DNA of 64,000 nucleotides from Ruminococcaceae bacterium FB2012. Lineage in GTDB: Bacteria; Bacillota; Clostridia; Oscillospirales; Ruminococcaceae. The translations under genes and the position numbers were made by a program. Positions 42,568 through 50,984 of the stretch are shown here, in pieces; the first letter of the stretch is position 1; each line of letters opens with the position of its first letter. Under the pieces are notes generated by a model. That model was not told the origin of the DNA. It was given only the letters and a program-made list of their open reading frames with translations, and ran no database searches. The stretch is from positions 1 to 64,000 of the forward strand of contig FMXS01000011.1 of NCBI GenBank assembly GCA_900104495.1. Reading direction: 5' to 3'.

Positions 42568-43527
42568 TTACTTTACGGTAGTAACATCCTTGCCGAACCA
42601 CTTTGTGGAGATCTCGGCCAGCTTGCCGTCGGCCTTCATCTCTTTCAGAGTGCCGTATACCTTGTCGCAGAGCTCCTTGTCCGCAAGGCGGAAGCCGATA
42701 GCGTACTCTTCCGGCTCAAGGCCCTCTTCAAGGACTCTGAATGCCTTGCCCGAGGTGGCGATCTCGTACTCCGCAACTACCGAGTCAAGGAATACAGCGT
42801 CGCACATATTCATTTCCAGCTGATTCAGAGCTTCAACGTTGGTCTGGAGCTCGTTGAGGGTCATGGTCTTGCCCACGTCGCTGGCTTTAAGGATCTCCTG
42901 GGCGGTGGAGCCGTTCTGTACTGCGGCAGTCTTGCCCTCGAGGTCGGCCAGGGTCTGAACGGGGCTGTCATTGTTGACAACGAATACCATTTTGTTCTGC
43001 ATATAAGGCTCGCTCATCAGCATTACCTTCTTGCGCTCGTCGGAAACGGAAAGGCCGTTCCAGATGCAGTCGATAGTGCCGGCATCCAGGTCGATCTCCT
43101 TGGTCTCCCAGTTTACGCCGTAGGTCTCCAGCTGTACGCCGAGACGGGAGCAGACTTCCTTGGCGCAGTCGATGTCGAAGCCGACTACCTGGTCGTTCTC
43201 GTCGGTGAAGCCCATGGGCTTGAAGGTGGCGTCAAGGCCCAGCACCAGCTTGCCCTTGTCCAGGATCTTCTGCCAGGAGCCGTCCCCGCCGGCGGAGGTG
43301 CTGTTATCCTCGGCCTTGCTCTCGCCCTTGCTTTCGGCGTCGGCTTTGCTCTCGTCGGCCTTGCTCTCATCGGCCTTGCTTTCGGCAGCGGCGCTGTCGG
43401 CGGCCTTGGAGGAGCTGTCAGCCTTTGAGGAGCTGTCCGAGGAACCGCAGGAGGTGAGTGCCACGGCGGCTGTCAGCGAAAGAGCGCTGAGCACCGCGAT
43501 GATAGTTCTCTTGAGTTTCATTTTCAT
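42568..43527 (-). CDS. Amino-acid ABC transporter substrate-binding lipoprotein
   Basis: Exported lipoprotein of 319 residues. The signal peptide ends in the lipobox LTSC (Cys about residue 27). A low-complexity tether with repeated ESKAD units follows (about 30-80). The SBP_bac_3 domain has KLVLGLDATFKPMGFTDEND and the DGxxxG-like pocket VVGFDIDCAKEV, then NQLEMNMCDAVFLDS. It should bind a polar amino acid outside the membrane. No permease or ATPase gene lies beside it; its own promoter and terminator make it a single-gene unit. AAAGGAAG precedes ATG 43527. Confidence 0.92.
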   Translation of the reverse strand: MKMKLKRTIIAVLSALSLTAAVALTSCGSSDSSSKADSSSKAADSAAAESKADESKADESKADAESKGESKAEDNSTSAGGDGSWQKILDKGKLVLGLDATFKPMGFTDENDQVVGFDIDCAKEVCSRLGVQLETYGVNWETKEIDLDAGTIDCIWNGLSVSDERKKVMLMSEPYMQNKMVFVVNNDSPVQTLADLEGKTAAVQNGSTAQEILKASDVGKTMTLNELQTNVEALNQLEMNMCDAVFLDSVVAEYEIATSGKAFRVLEEGLEPEEYAIGFRLADKELCDKVYGTLKEMKADGKLAEISTKWFGKDVTTVK

Positions 43528-43610
43528 AACTTCCTTTCACATATAAAGGCTTCATACCCGTTCCGCCTTTTCTCCGCAGAATGATATAAAAGCCGCTTTT
43601 TACAAGATTT

Positions 43611-43639
43611 AATATAACACAAAGAAGGCCCAAAGTAAA
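43611..43639 (-). promoter_or_regulatory. SigA-type promoter for the binding-lipoprotein gene
   Basis: TTTACT (43634-43639 on the minus strand), 17-bp spacer, TATATT (43611-43616), about 84 bp before the start codon. Confidence 0.7.
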
Positions 43640-43690
43640 GCCTTGCGGAAAAACTTTGGCGATATGACAAAAATGCTCTGAGTTATCACA

Positions 43691-43762
43691 TTGCACAAAG
43701 CACAATGCACAAATCAATGCACAATGCACAATGAAGGTGTCGTCAAAGACGGCACCTTCATT
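43691..43762. repeat. GCACAAT short repeats joined to a 15-bp hairpin
   Basis: A tract of five to six imperfect GCACAA/GCACAAT units (43691-43731) runs into a stem AATGAAGGTGTCGTC-aaa-GACGGCACCTTCATT (43730-43762) with one mismatch pair. The hairpin lies 22 bp after the antiporter stop and could end that minus-strand operon, but it has no T-run. Confidence 0.6.
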
Positions 43763-43783
43763 GTCAGCTATCCTTTAAACATA

Positions 43784-44716
43784 TCATCTCAGCGTGATAT
43801 ACACGATATACGCCGTATATGCCGCCGCCATGACTGCGCCTTCCCAGCGCTGGAGAGTCTGCTTGGTCCAGCAGAAGATCATTACGATCAGGCTCATGGC
43901 TATCAGCGCGATGCAGTCTATGGTGTTGGTCATCATAAAGCTGATGGGCGAGATCGTCGTTGCGATACCCAGCACGAACAAGATGTTGAAAATGTTCGAG
44001 CCGATGACGTTTCCGAGAGCGATGTCAACTTCGCCGTGTTTCGCCGCGACTATGGAGGTGAAAAGCTCCGGCAGGCTGGTGCCCAAAGCAACTATGGTCA
44101 GACCGATGACGTTGTCCGAAAGCCCGAAGGACCTTGCTATCTCCGAAGCGGAGTTTACCACCATACGGCCGCCGAAGGCTATCGCAGTTCCTCCGCAGAC
44201 GATGAATAAAAGGCACTGCCACATGGGCATGATCTTGTCGTCCGCCTTCTCCGCTGCAAAGGCGTTCCTTGCCTTTTTGGCCGAAATGACGGTGTAGGCT
44301 AAGAATCCGCCGAACATCAAAAGCAGAACGATGCCCTCGATCCTGTTCACTTCGCCGCCTATCAGGCCGAAGACCATCAGCACCGCCGCGCAGAGGATCG
44401 AGAAGGGAAACTCCCGCCTCAGGGACTCCTTCTTGATAAACAGGGGCGTGATGATAGCGGTAACGCCGCAGACCACCATAAGGTTGAAGATGTTGGAACC
44501 CACCGCGTTGCTTATCGCCAGGTCGTTTTTCCCCTGTAAGGAGGCGCTGACGCTGACCGAGGTCTCGGGAAGGCTCGTTCCCATTGCCACCACCGTCAGA
44601 CCGATTATCATCGACGGCACTTTCAGGCGCTTTGCCAGACCCGAGCTTCCGTCAACGAAAAAATCGGCTCCCTTTATCAGCAGCACGAATCCTGCCACCA
44701 GTAACAGATATTGCAT
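43784..44716 (-). CDS. Calcium/sodium antiporter (CaCA family, YrbG-like)
   Basis: Membrane exchanger of 310 residues with about ten helices in two inverted halves. Each half carries the alpha-repeat: GLTVVAMGTSLPETSVSVSA with SNAVGSNIFNL, and GLTIVALGTSLPELFTSIVA with GNVIGSNIFNI. The paired acidic residues in GTSLPE bind the cation. ATG 44716 is used because AAGGAGTAATTGACA precedes it. It is the last gene of the minus-strand run that starts near 49.5 kb. The link to its neighbours is unclear. Confidence 0.95.
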   Translation of the reverse strand: MQYLLLVAGFVLLIKGADFFVDGSSGLAKRLKVPSMIIGLTVVAMGTSLPETSVSVSASLQGKNDLAISNAVGSNIFNLMVVCGVTAIITPLFIKKESLRREFPFSILCAAVLMVFGLIGGEVNRIEGIVLLLMFGGFLAYTVISAKKARNAFAAEKADDKIMPMWQCLLFIVCGGTAIAFGGRMVVNSASEIARSFGLSDNVIGLTIVALGTSLPELFTSIVAAKHGEVDIALGNVIGSNIFNILFVLGIATTISPISFMMTNTIDCIALIAMSLIVMIFCWTKQTLQRWEGAVMAAAYTAYIVYITLR

Positions 44717-44741
44717 TGTCAATTACTCCTTCTATCTTCTG

Positions 44742-46214
44742 TCACGGACCCGTGGGCTCCGTGTCGTTTGCTTTCATCACGGCATAGGAGAGCTGCTTGC
44801 GGACCTCTTCGGCGGTCTCGGTCCATTCGGCGGCATCCTCCCCGGACATGGTCCTTCCGGAGACGCCTTTGAGCAGCCGTGTATATATCTCCTCGGGCAT
44901 ACCTTCGGTGAAATCCAAAACCGGTCTGTCCTGGGCCAGCAGGAAGCACTGTCTCCGCATGACGATCATTTCCTCGTTCCAGCCGCAGACCTCGGTGAGC
45001 CGGCGTTCGCGGGCTTCCTCGTCCAGCCGTGCGCCGGCTTTCAGGCAGTTCAGATAAGCCGCCGCCCCATGTGCATTGCGGCTCCCCCGGCAGATGAAAT
45101 ATCCCCGGAGCCTGGCGGGCATGACCGTCTTGTCCTCCGAAGGCACCGGCACGAACATCACGTCTCCCCCCCGGATGTCTCCGAAGCTCTCCGCCTGCCC
45201 GCCGCCCTCGGTCAGCACGTCGAGGCTGTCCGCCCAGAAAAGGGTCCCGCCCCGTTCCGCGTTTTCGGAATAGAGCCCGTCCTCGTTGAGACGGTACATC
45301 CATTTTTGGGTCTCCGCCAGCGTGTCATTTTCTATATTCGACAGGATCTGCCCCTTCTCCATAGTGATGAGCGGCACCCCTCCCGACTGGGAAAGGGCGT
45401 CGGGGAAAGCCTTTCCGCCCAGGGCGAACTTCCCTTCGGAGACCTTTGCAAAGTTCCCGCAGACCGTATCGAGCCAGCCGTGGGTCCAAAGCTCACGGTC
45501 CGCAAGTCCGGCGGGATCGTCCAGCCCCTTTTCCGCGACGGTCTTTTTGCTGTAGATGCAGACGTACCGGGGCTCGGCCTCCAACGCCGCGCCGTACCTC
45601 TCGCCCTTGAAGGTGAGGAGATCCGAGAGCGCCGCGGAATCCTTCCACAGCTCCGACGAGAAGTCGATATACTTGTCTATCGGCTCAAAGAGCCCTTCCA
45701 CGGCCCCCTTCGGGAACAGGTCCATATCATCCGCGGGGATAATATCGGGGCTGTTGTTGGACATCACCATAGCCGCCAGTTTGGTATACCTTTCCTCAAA
45801 GGGAACGGTATCGGTCACGACTCTGCCTCCGTACTTTCTGTCAAAGGCCTGCTCCGAGGGCAGTCCTCTGCCGTCCGCGGACTTTTCAAGAGCGGTGTGG
45901 GCCAGCCTGCGCACTTCCTTGACTTCAAGCTCTCCGTCGGGAAGAACTGCGCACAGCTCGTCCAGCGGGTCTATCTCGATGACCGGTTCCGCCTCGGAGA
46001 CCTCGGCTTCGCTTACGGGCTCGGGACGGCTTTCCTCCTCCCCGGCGGAGGACGTCTCCGCTTCGGCGGCGCTCGTCACGGAAGCGGTCGTTTCAGCCCT
46101 GCTTTCGTCAGCGGAGGAGCTTTCCCCGCTGCTGCCGCCGCCTTCGGCGCAGCCGCAAAGGGAGGCCGTCAAAAGCAGGCCCGTCAACACCGCCGCTGTC
46201 TTTAATGCTTTCAT
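44742..46214 (-). CDS. Extracellular solute-binding-like lipoprotein
   Basis: Lipoprotein of 490 residues. The signal peptide ends at LCGC (Cys about residue 22). A Ser/Glu/Ala-rich tether (about 25-85) is followed by a domain resembling family 1 (sugar-type) binding proteins: MVMSNNSPDIIPADDMDLFP, LFEPIDKYIDFSS, GERYGAALEAEPRYVCIYSK, and late GYFICRGSRNAHGAAAYLN. No transport genes adjoin it. It overlaps the 46211-46615 gene by ATGA and precedes the antiporter by 25 bp. Ligand binding is inferred; it could have become a structural or sensory protein. Confidence 0.75.
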   Translation of the reverse strand: MKALKTAAVLTGLLLTASLCGCAEGGGSSGESSSADESRAETTASVTSAAEAETSSAGEEESRPEPVSEAEVSEAEPVIEIDPLDELCAVLPDGELEVKEVRRLAHTALEKSADGRGLPSEQAFDRKYGGRVVTDTVPFEERYTKLAAMVMSNNSPDIIPADDMDLFPKGAVEGLFEPIDKYIDFSSELWKDSAALSDLLTFKGERYGAALEAEPRYVCIYSKKTVAEKGLDDPAGLADRELWTHGWLDTVCGNFAKVSEGKFALGGKAFPDALSQSGGVPLITMEKGQILSNIENDTLAETQKWMYRLNEDGLYSENAERGGTLFWADSLDVLTEGGGQAESFGDIRGGDVMFVPVPSEDKTVMPARLRGYFICRGSRNAHGAAAYLNCLKAGARLDEEARERRLTEVCGWNEEMIVMRRQCFLLAQDRPVLDFTEGMPEEIYTRLLKGVSGRTMSGEDAAEWTETAEEVRKQLSYAVMKANDTEPTGP

Positions 46215-46615
46215 TCTCCGAATACGAAACCGTTTATCCTCGAATACACTTCTGTCAGTTCATTGATCATCCCGATGACCTCGTCGGTCTGTTCCTTGGC
46301 AAGGCCCAGCTTGTCGGTGAGGGCGGTGAAGAATTTCTTTTCATCGCTGTCATAGACGTTATCCGACAGCAGCAGAGCCGCAGTTTCCAGCAGGATCATT
46401 CTGAGATCCTGCTCCGAGCTGATCTCGGTGAGCCTGCCGGCGATGAAGGGGAGGTCGTTCTTCTCCTCGTAGCGGATGTCTATGTGCATCTCGTCGCAGT
46501 ACTGGTCTATGGTCTGCTTCTGCTCGTCGTTGAAATCGTTGTTGGACTTGGATGCGTGTATGCAGAGGTCGAGAAACAGTTCCTTCTGTTCGTTTGATAA
46601 TCTGTTCAGAAACAT
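46211..46615 (-). CDS. TerB-like helical protein
   Basis: Small acidic protein of 134 residues, all-helical in appearance, with the rhythm of TerB/DjlA-like domains: EQKELFLDLCIHASKSNNDF, DEQKQTIDQYCDEMHID and DSDEKKFFTALTDKLGLAKE. TerB domains bind metal or act as adaptors in stress systems. The match is by pattern and not decisive. It lies between the coiled-coil protein gene (26 bp) and the lipoprotein gene (ATGA overlap), so the three are co-expressed. Confidence 0.6.
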   Translation of the reverse strand: MFLNRLSNEQKELFLDLCIHASKSNNDFNDEQKQTIDQYCDEMHIDIRYEEKNDLPFIAGRLTEISSEQDLRMILLETAALLLSDNVYDSDEKKFFTALTDKLGLAKEQTDEVIGMINELTEVYSRINGFVFGE

Positions 46616-46641
46616 TTATATCATCCTTTCATTTTACAGTG

Positions 46642-47673
46642 TCATACCAGCTCCACATAGTAGATGCTGGACCCGTCGGGAGAGATGACTCTCTGAGTCT
46701 TGATGTCTATATCCCTCAGCTGATCCATAAGCAGTCTTGCGTGGGTATGGGTCACCTCGCGGCTTATGGTCACGTTGGATTCCATTCTCAGCTTTTCCAG
46801 TATGGGGGCGGTCTGCTCACGGCTTATGGGGAGCATCCTGCAGAGCTTGTCCTCCAGGCGGTAGCAGTAGCTGAAATAGTTCCTTGCGCTTCCTCTGAGG
46901 ATAACGTCATAGCTCTTGCCGTCGTATTCAAAGCCTCTCTCGCCGCAGAAGATCTCCGCCTTCTCCAGCATCTCGCAGATGCCCTCGCGGTTGATGCCGT
47001 CCTTGTTCTTTTCGGCGCCTTCCTTCATTATCGGCACCGAGCACATCTCCATAAGCAGCTTTGAGAGCATCACCGTATTGCGGAAGGCCATTTTCTGCGC
47101 CTCACCGAAGTCGTCCCAATCGGTCTTTTTGTTTTTGGACTTGAACTGGTCCAGCACGTTGATATGGGTGTCGAACAGTCCGCGTATCAGCTCGAGAGCG
47201 TGAGCGTATCTGTCCGCCAGTATCTGCAAGTCCACATAATACGAGAACCAGCCGTTGAGTATCTTCTCATTGGACTCCATAGCGTCCCAGGCGATATCCG
47301 CGTCCGCAGGGGAGGAAAGGCTCTTCGCCGCATCCACCTGCCAGTCCGCCTCTTCTCCGAGATAGCCCTCGGGATCGTCGGCGGCCTGCTTCATAGCCTT
47401 CTCGTCAAAGGGTATCAGCTTCACCACGCTGACGCTCAGTTCGTCGAACTTGGGCTTGTCCTCTATCTCCCGGACTCTGTCCACGGTGCCTCCCAGCCCC
47501 TTCAGACATTTTATCTTCTCCTGTCTGAGAGCTTCGATCTGCTCCGCGCATTCCTCCTGCTTTATACGCAGTTTTTCAAGAGCGCCGTTCTGTCTTTTAA
47601 CGGCCTCCTTGACGGAGCCTTTGGCGTTCTTTTTTATCGAAGAAAAAACTCCGACCAGAAACGGTATTGCCAT
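46642..47673 (-). CDS. Coiled-coil protein of unknown function
   Basis: Protein of 343 residues without a recognised domain. A short hydrophobic N-terminus MAIPFLVGVFSSIKKNAKG could be an amphipathic or membrane-contact helix. It is followed by a coiled-coil (about 25-70; GALEKLRIKQEECAEQIEAL) and a helical middle with many Asp/Glu/Lys. The C-terminal part, with THARLLMDQLRDIDIKTQRV, might form a small winged-helix or strand region. ATG 47673 is chosen because AGGGAGGT stands upstream. It travels with a TerB-like gene. Confidence 0.7.
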   Translation of the reverse strand: MAIPFLVGVFSSIKKNAKGSVKEAVKRQNGALEKLRIKQEECAEQIEALRQEKIKCLKGLGGTVDRVREIEDKPKFDELSVSVVKLIPFDEKAMKQAADDPEGYLGEEADWQVDAAKSLSSPADADIAWDAMESNEKILNGWFSYYVDLQILADRYAHALELIRGLFDTHINVLDQFKSKNKKTDWDDFGEAQKMAFRNTVMLSKLLMEMCSVPIMKEGAEKNKDGINREGICEMLEKAEIFCGERGFEYDGKSYDVILRGSARNYFSYCYRLEDKLCRMLPISREQTAPILEKLRMESNVTISREVTHTHARLLMDQLRDIDIKTQRVISPDGSSIYYVELV

Positions 47674-47709
47674 TATCAAAAAACCTCCCTTATTACGGTC
47701 ATTGTATCT

Positions 47710-48666
47710 TTAGTTCCTTACGGGCAGCTTGCGGCTTATCTCGTCCAGCAGGATCAGATCGAAGTCCTCCCGGGAGAACTCTCTCATATCTCCGCCCTCG
47801 TATTTTGCGGGGGAGTATTTCGAGACGGGCGTCAGCTTGGTCCTTCGGGGGGCGTGCAGAACGATGAAGCAGAACCTTTCTTCACCGGGCATCCGCTGGA
47901 ACATATTCATTATGCGGAACCTCAGCCGCCAGTAATCGTTCTTGTCCTCGATGCGTTCGAGGGTCCCGTAGAACTCCTTTTCCCGCTCGGTGAGGGGGAT
48001 CAGCAGCGTCAGCTCCTTGCGGCGCTGTTCGGCGGCACGCTTGTCCGCTTCGATCTTGTCCAGCCTTGCCTGTTTGAGCTGCACGAATTTCTCGCAGCCG
48101 TAGATGTCGGTGGTCCACACCGCCTTGTGTACCGTGTAGAGCGCCAGCGCATCCGTCAGCGCGTTATGGAAAGCCCCTGTGGCGGGGACGTAGTCAAAGG
48201 CCGAAGCCAAATCCTTGATGTTGATAGCCTGGGGCAGCTGCATCTTCTTTATCGTTTCGTTCTGTATGTCCTTTACCGTTGAAAGCAGCCTGCTGACGTT
48301 TGAGGCGCTCTTTCTCGCTCTGGCGTGCTGTTTTATGTCCGACAGCAGCCCGGGGCGGTCGAAGTTGCCCCATACGCTCACCTGCTTCACGCCGAACTGT
48401 TTCAGCAGCGCACAGACCTCCGCCGCCGCTTCATCCGCGTCCGCAGAGGCGTCTATCTCCTCCTGGGTGAGCTTGGTCAGCTTACGGCACTGTTTTGTCA
48501 GCTTGCTGTGGATGTTCGGCCTGGTGGTGCGGTAGTAGGTCTTGAGGATGTTATGCTCGCCGTCGCAGATCACCAGCCCGATGCTCAGCAGCTCGCACTG
48601 TGCCTTGTCTATATAAAATCCGCAGGTAAATTCAAAATCCGCGAAACAAAAATTCTCCTCGGAAAT
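47710..48666 (-). CDS. DEDDh 3'-5' exonuclease, apparent AUU start
   Basis: Exonuclease of the RNase T/DNA polymerase III epsilon type, about 318 residues. The first motif FADFEFT gives D10 and E12, then WGNFDRPGLLSD and the HNALTDALAL box with His and Asp complete DEDDh. The C-terminal 150 residues are basic and unassigned. No ATG, GTG or TTG stands near the N-terminus. The only good ribosome site, GGAAGGGAGAGAG, is followed by ATT (48664-48666), a known rare start in infC. A TTG at 48789 would overlap the hydrolase gene by 83 bp. The stop is certain and the start uncertain. Confidence 0.75.
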   Translation of the reverse strand: MSEENFCFADFEFTCGFYIDKAQCELLSIGLVICDGEHNILKTYYRTTRPNIHSKLTKQCRKLTKLTQEEIDASADADEAAAEVCALLKQFGVKQVSVWGNFDRPGLLSDIKQHARARKSASNVSRLLSTVKDIQNETIKKMQLPQAINIKDLASAFDYVPATGAFHNALTDALALYTVHKAVWTTDIYGCEKFVQLKQARLDKIEADKRAAEQRRKELTLLIPLTEREKEFYGTLERIEDKNDYWRLRFRIMNMFQRMPGEERFCFIVLHAPRRTKLTPVSKYSPAKYEGGDMREFSREDFDLILLDEISRKLPVRN

Positions 48667-48706
48667 ATTACTCTCTCCCTTCCGTCCTGTCTTTTTCAGA
48701 TCCGAT

Positions 48707-49504
48707 CTATTCTGTTTTCGTAAAAAACCCGTATGTCTTTTCCTTGAACCCGTCCGTTTCGTCGTAGAAGGCGTGGCCGAAGCCTTCAAAGACCTCTATC
48801 CCGCAGCCGAGACGCCGGGCCAGCTCTCTTGAAGCCTCTGCTCCGAAGATCCTGTCCTCCGAGCCGCACATCACCAGCACCTCACAGCTTATTTTATCCA
48901 GCTCGTCCCGCAGGTCGAATTCCTTCATCCTTACGGTCATCCGCAGGAAACGCTCCGCATCCTCCGGCGTTATCAGCCCGGCGGCGTCCTCGATGACACC
49001 GCGGTATTTCTCAAAAAACTCCGGGGAGTATATCCTCTCGGCGAAAAGCAGGTTAAGCTCGGCGATCCTGCCCGACTCCGCAAGCAGAGCGGCCCGGTCA
49101 AAGACCTTCTCCGACATTTCGCTGCTTGCGAAGGCCGTTGCCGCCAGCACGGCTTTTTTCACCAGTTCCGGGTGCCTTGCGGCGATGACCTGAGCGATCA
49201 TCCCGCCCTGGGACACGCCGATGACGCAGGCCTCCCGGAGGCCCAGCGCCTTAAAGGCGTCGGCGGTATCCTCCGCCATATCGTAGACCGAATACCCCTC
49301 GGGGATGCGGGTGATCCTGTCGAAAACGTAAACGTCAAAATCCTCGGTGAAGCGCTTGTAGGCGTACTTTACCGCAGCCGCCGACTCCATGACGCTTCTG
49401 ATGCTCACTCCGGGGATTATGACCAGGGGAGTTTTCCCCGTCCCGAAGCGGAAATATCTCATTTCAAACCTTTCGGTCAACACCGTCATGATCTCAGAGC
49501 TCAC
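48707..49504 (-). CDS. Alpha/beta hydrolase
   Basis: Soluble hydrolase of 265 residues. The nucleophile elbow is GVSQGG (S98), the acid is D217 in GSEDRIFG and the base is H244 in GFGHAFY. An oxyanion segment IIPGVSIRS precedes. It could be an esterase or a C-C bond hydrolase; the substrate cannot be told. The start is GTG 49504, five bases from GGAGGT (49510-49515); codons upstream lack a site. It leads the minus-strand run behind its own promoter. Confidence 0.88.
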   Translation of the reverse strand: MSSEIMTVLTERFEMRYFRFGTGKTPLVIIPGVSIRSVMESAAAVKYAYKRFTEDFDVYVFDRITRIPEGYSVYDMAEDTADAFKALGLREACVIGVSQGGMIAQVIAARHPELVKKAVLAATAFASSEMSEKVFDRAALLAESGRIAELNLLFAERIYSPEFFEKYRGVIEDAAGLITPEDAERFLRMTVRMKEFDLRDELDKISCEVLVMCGSEDRIFGAEASRELARRLGCGIEVFEGFGHAFYDETDGFKEKTYGFFTKTE

Positions 49505-49539
49505 AGCGCACCTCCGCCAAAACATTATCCGACATTATA

Positions 49540-49568
49540 ACTATACCACACTTGTCATAAAAATGCAA
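49540..49568 (-). promoter_or_regulatory. SigA-type promoter for the hydrolase operon
   Basis: TTGCAT (49563-49568, minus strand), 17-bp spacer, TATAGT (49540-49545), about 36 bp before GTG 49504. Confidence 0.78.
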
Positions 49569-49659
49569 GCCCTTTATACATCTTAAATTCACGCATCAGG
49601 GCTGGAAAACAAAGGCAAAGCCCCCCGCGCCCTTCGGGCATCGGAGAGCTTTTATCACA

Positions 49660-50452
49660 TCAGGCGGGCTCGGACTGCTTCATTGCCCGCTTCTTTTCGT
49701 ACATACGGTCATCCGCCAGCTTTTCCACGTCGTCCAGACGGTCCTTCCCCGGGACGAACACCGCATATCCGCAGGCTATCCGCATAGGCACCGGCGGGGC
49801 TTCGGTGCGGTTGTATTCCTCGGAAAGGCGTTCCAGCTTTTCCAGAGCCCGGGAGACTTCGGCGGTGTCGGTGGTGCCTGCCACGGCGATGAACTCATCT
49901 CCGCCGGTTCGGAAACAGCGTCCCAGAGCGCCGAGGCTCTCGGAGATGATCCGGGCGGCATTGATGATATGCCTGTCGCCCTCGGCGTGGCCGTCATCGG
50001 CATCAGCCGCGACAGCGTCGCCTCGCATCAGCACGCCGAAAAGAGCGATCAGCACGCAGAGGGCGAAGCTGGGCAGTCCGTAGCGGTAAACGTCCCCCAT
50101 GGATATACATCCCGTAGGACTTTCCCAGGAGCTTTGAGATCTGCGGGGCGTAGGTGTAGGTCTCCTCGCCGTCGAAGGACACGGCAATATGCGTGTCGGA
50201 GCTTCTGAAGCAGAGCCGCTTCTCGGAAAGCCCTATCCCTTCGAGGGAGTGAGTGATGACTATGTCCCCGTCGGGCAGGTCGTTAAGGGCATAAGAGGTC
50301 CCGCCCTCCGAAGTCCACCCGTCGGAAAGCGAGATCACGTTATCGTCATAGCTTTTTTCGGGCGTGGAATAAAACACTCCCGCCACCGCTCCAAAGACGA
50401 GTATCACGATAAGCGACACCACGTCCGCGAGGGCCATCCCGTTCTTTTTCAT
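49660..50452 (-). pseudogene. Broken GGDEF (diguanylate cyclase-like) gene
   Basis: The N-terminal part (frame from ATG 50452) has a membrane helix LADVVSLIVILVFGAVAGVF and an extracellular start ending LLGKSYGMYIHGG, then loses frame near 50100. A second frame supplies a membrane helix YGLPSFALCVLIALFG and then, after a foreign stretch, the rest of a GGDEF domain: GHAEGD, CFRTGGDEF and a family-like end DDVEKLADDRMYEKK. The first half of the GGDEF core, with its metal aspartate and DxFK-type residues, is missing. In its place are 41 bp identical to bcp in reverse orientation (49991-50031). It cannot give a working cyclase. Confidence 0.85.
49991..50031 (+). repeat. 41-bp inverted copy of bcp sequence
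   Basis: Identical to the reverse complement of 50700-50740 inside bcp. Read on the plus strand it encodes the bcp phrase VIGISRDSVASHQ; the similarity continues for about ten bases at the left end. The arms are about 670 bp apart. It sits exactly where the GGDEF gene is damaged. Confidence 0.9.
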
Positions 50453-50468
50453 AAGCTGCCGTCTCCGG

Positions 50469-50936
50469 TCATTCTGCTTTCAGATACTCCAGTATCTCCC
50501 CGGCGTTGGTGTCGGGCTTGACCTTGGGCATCACCTTTTCTATGATGCCGTCCTCACCGATAATAAACGTGCTGCGGACCACGCCCATGCTCACCTTGCC
50601 GTAGTTTTTCTTCTCCTGCCATACGCCGTAGGCTTCGATAGCCTTTCGTTCGGGGTCGGAGAGCAGGATGAAGGGCAGGGAGTGCTTTTCCGCGAATTTC
50701 TGATGCGAGGCGACGCTGTCGCGGCTGATGCCGATGACGGTCACGCCCAGCTTTCGGAACTCACCGTAAGCCCCCGCGAAAGCGCAGGCCTGACGGGTAC
50801 ATCCGGGAGTGTTATCCCGGGGATAAAAATACAGCACCACCTTTTTCCCGCGAAGGGAAGACAGGGTGACGGTACTGCCGTCCTTATCGGACAGGGAAAA
50901 ATCCGGTGCGGGAGTTCCCGCTTCAAGAAGTGCCAC
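50469..50936 (-). CDS. bcp: Thioredoxin-dependent peroxiredoxin (Bcp/PrxQ)
   Basis: Atypical 2-Cys peroxiredoxin, 155 residues. DFSLSDKDGSTVTLSSLRGK opens the fold. The peroxidatic cysteine is in DNTPGCTRQAC and the resolving cysteine five residues later, the PrxQ pattern. VTVIGISRDSVASHQKF and VRSTFIIGEDG complete it. The start is GTG 50936, six bases from GGAGGA (50943-50948); the longer frame upstream enters a repeat. The 50700-50740 part is the intact source of the inverted copy in the neighbouring GGDEF remnant. Confidence 0.95.
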   Translation of the reverse strand: MALLEAGTPAPDFSLSDKDGSTVTLSSLRGKKVVLYFYPRDNTPGCTRQACAFAGAYGEFRKLGVTVIGISRDSVASHQKFAEKHSLPFILLSDPERKAIEAYGVWQEKKNYGKVSMGVVRSTFIIGEDGIIEKVMPKVKPDTNAGEILEYLKAE

Positions 50937-50984
50937 AGCAATTCCTCCTTTAGATCTATCTAAATACAGTTTGCAGGGGTAATG

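Noticed and set aside
50032..50699. Invertible DNA switch between the 41-bp inverted repeats
   Set aside because: Inversion would break bcp and would not restore the GGDEF frame; no recombinase is near.
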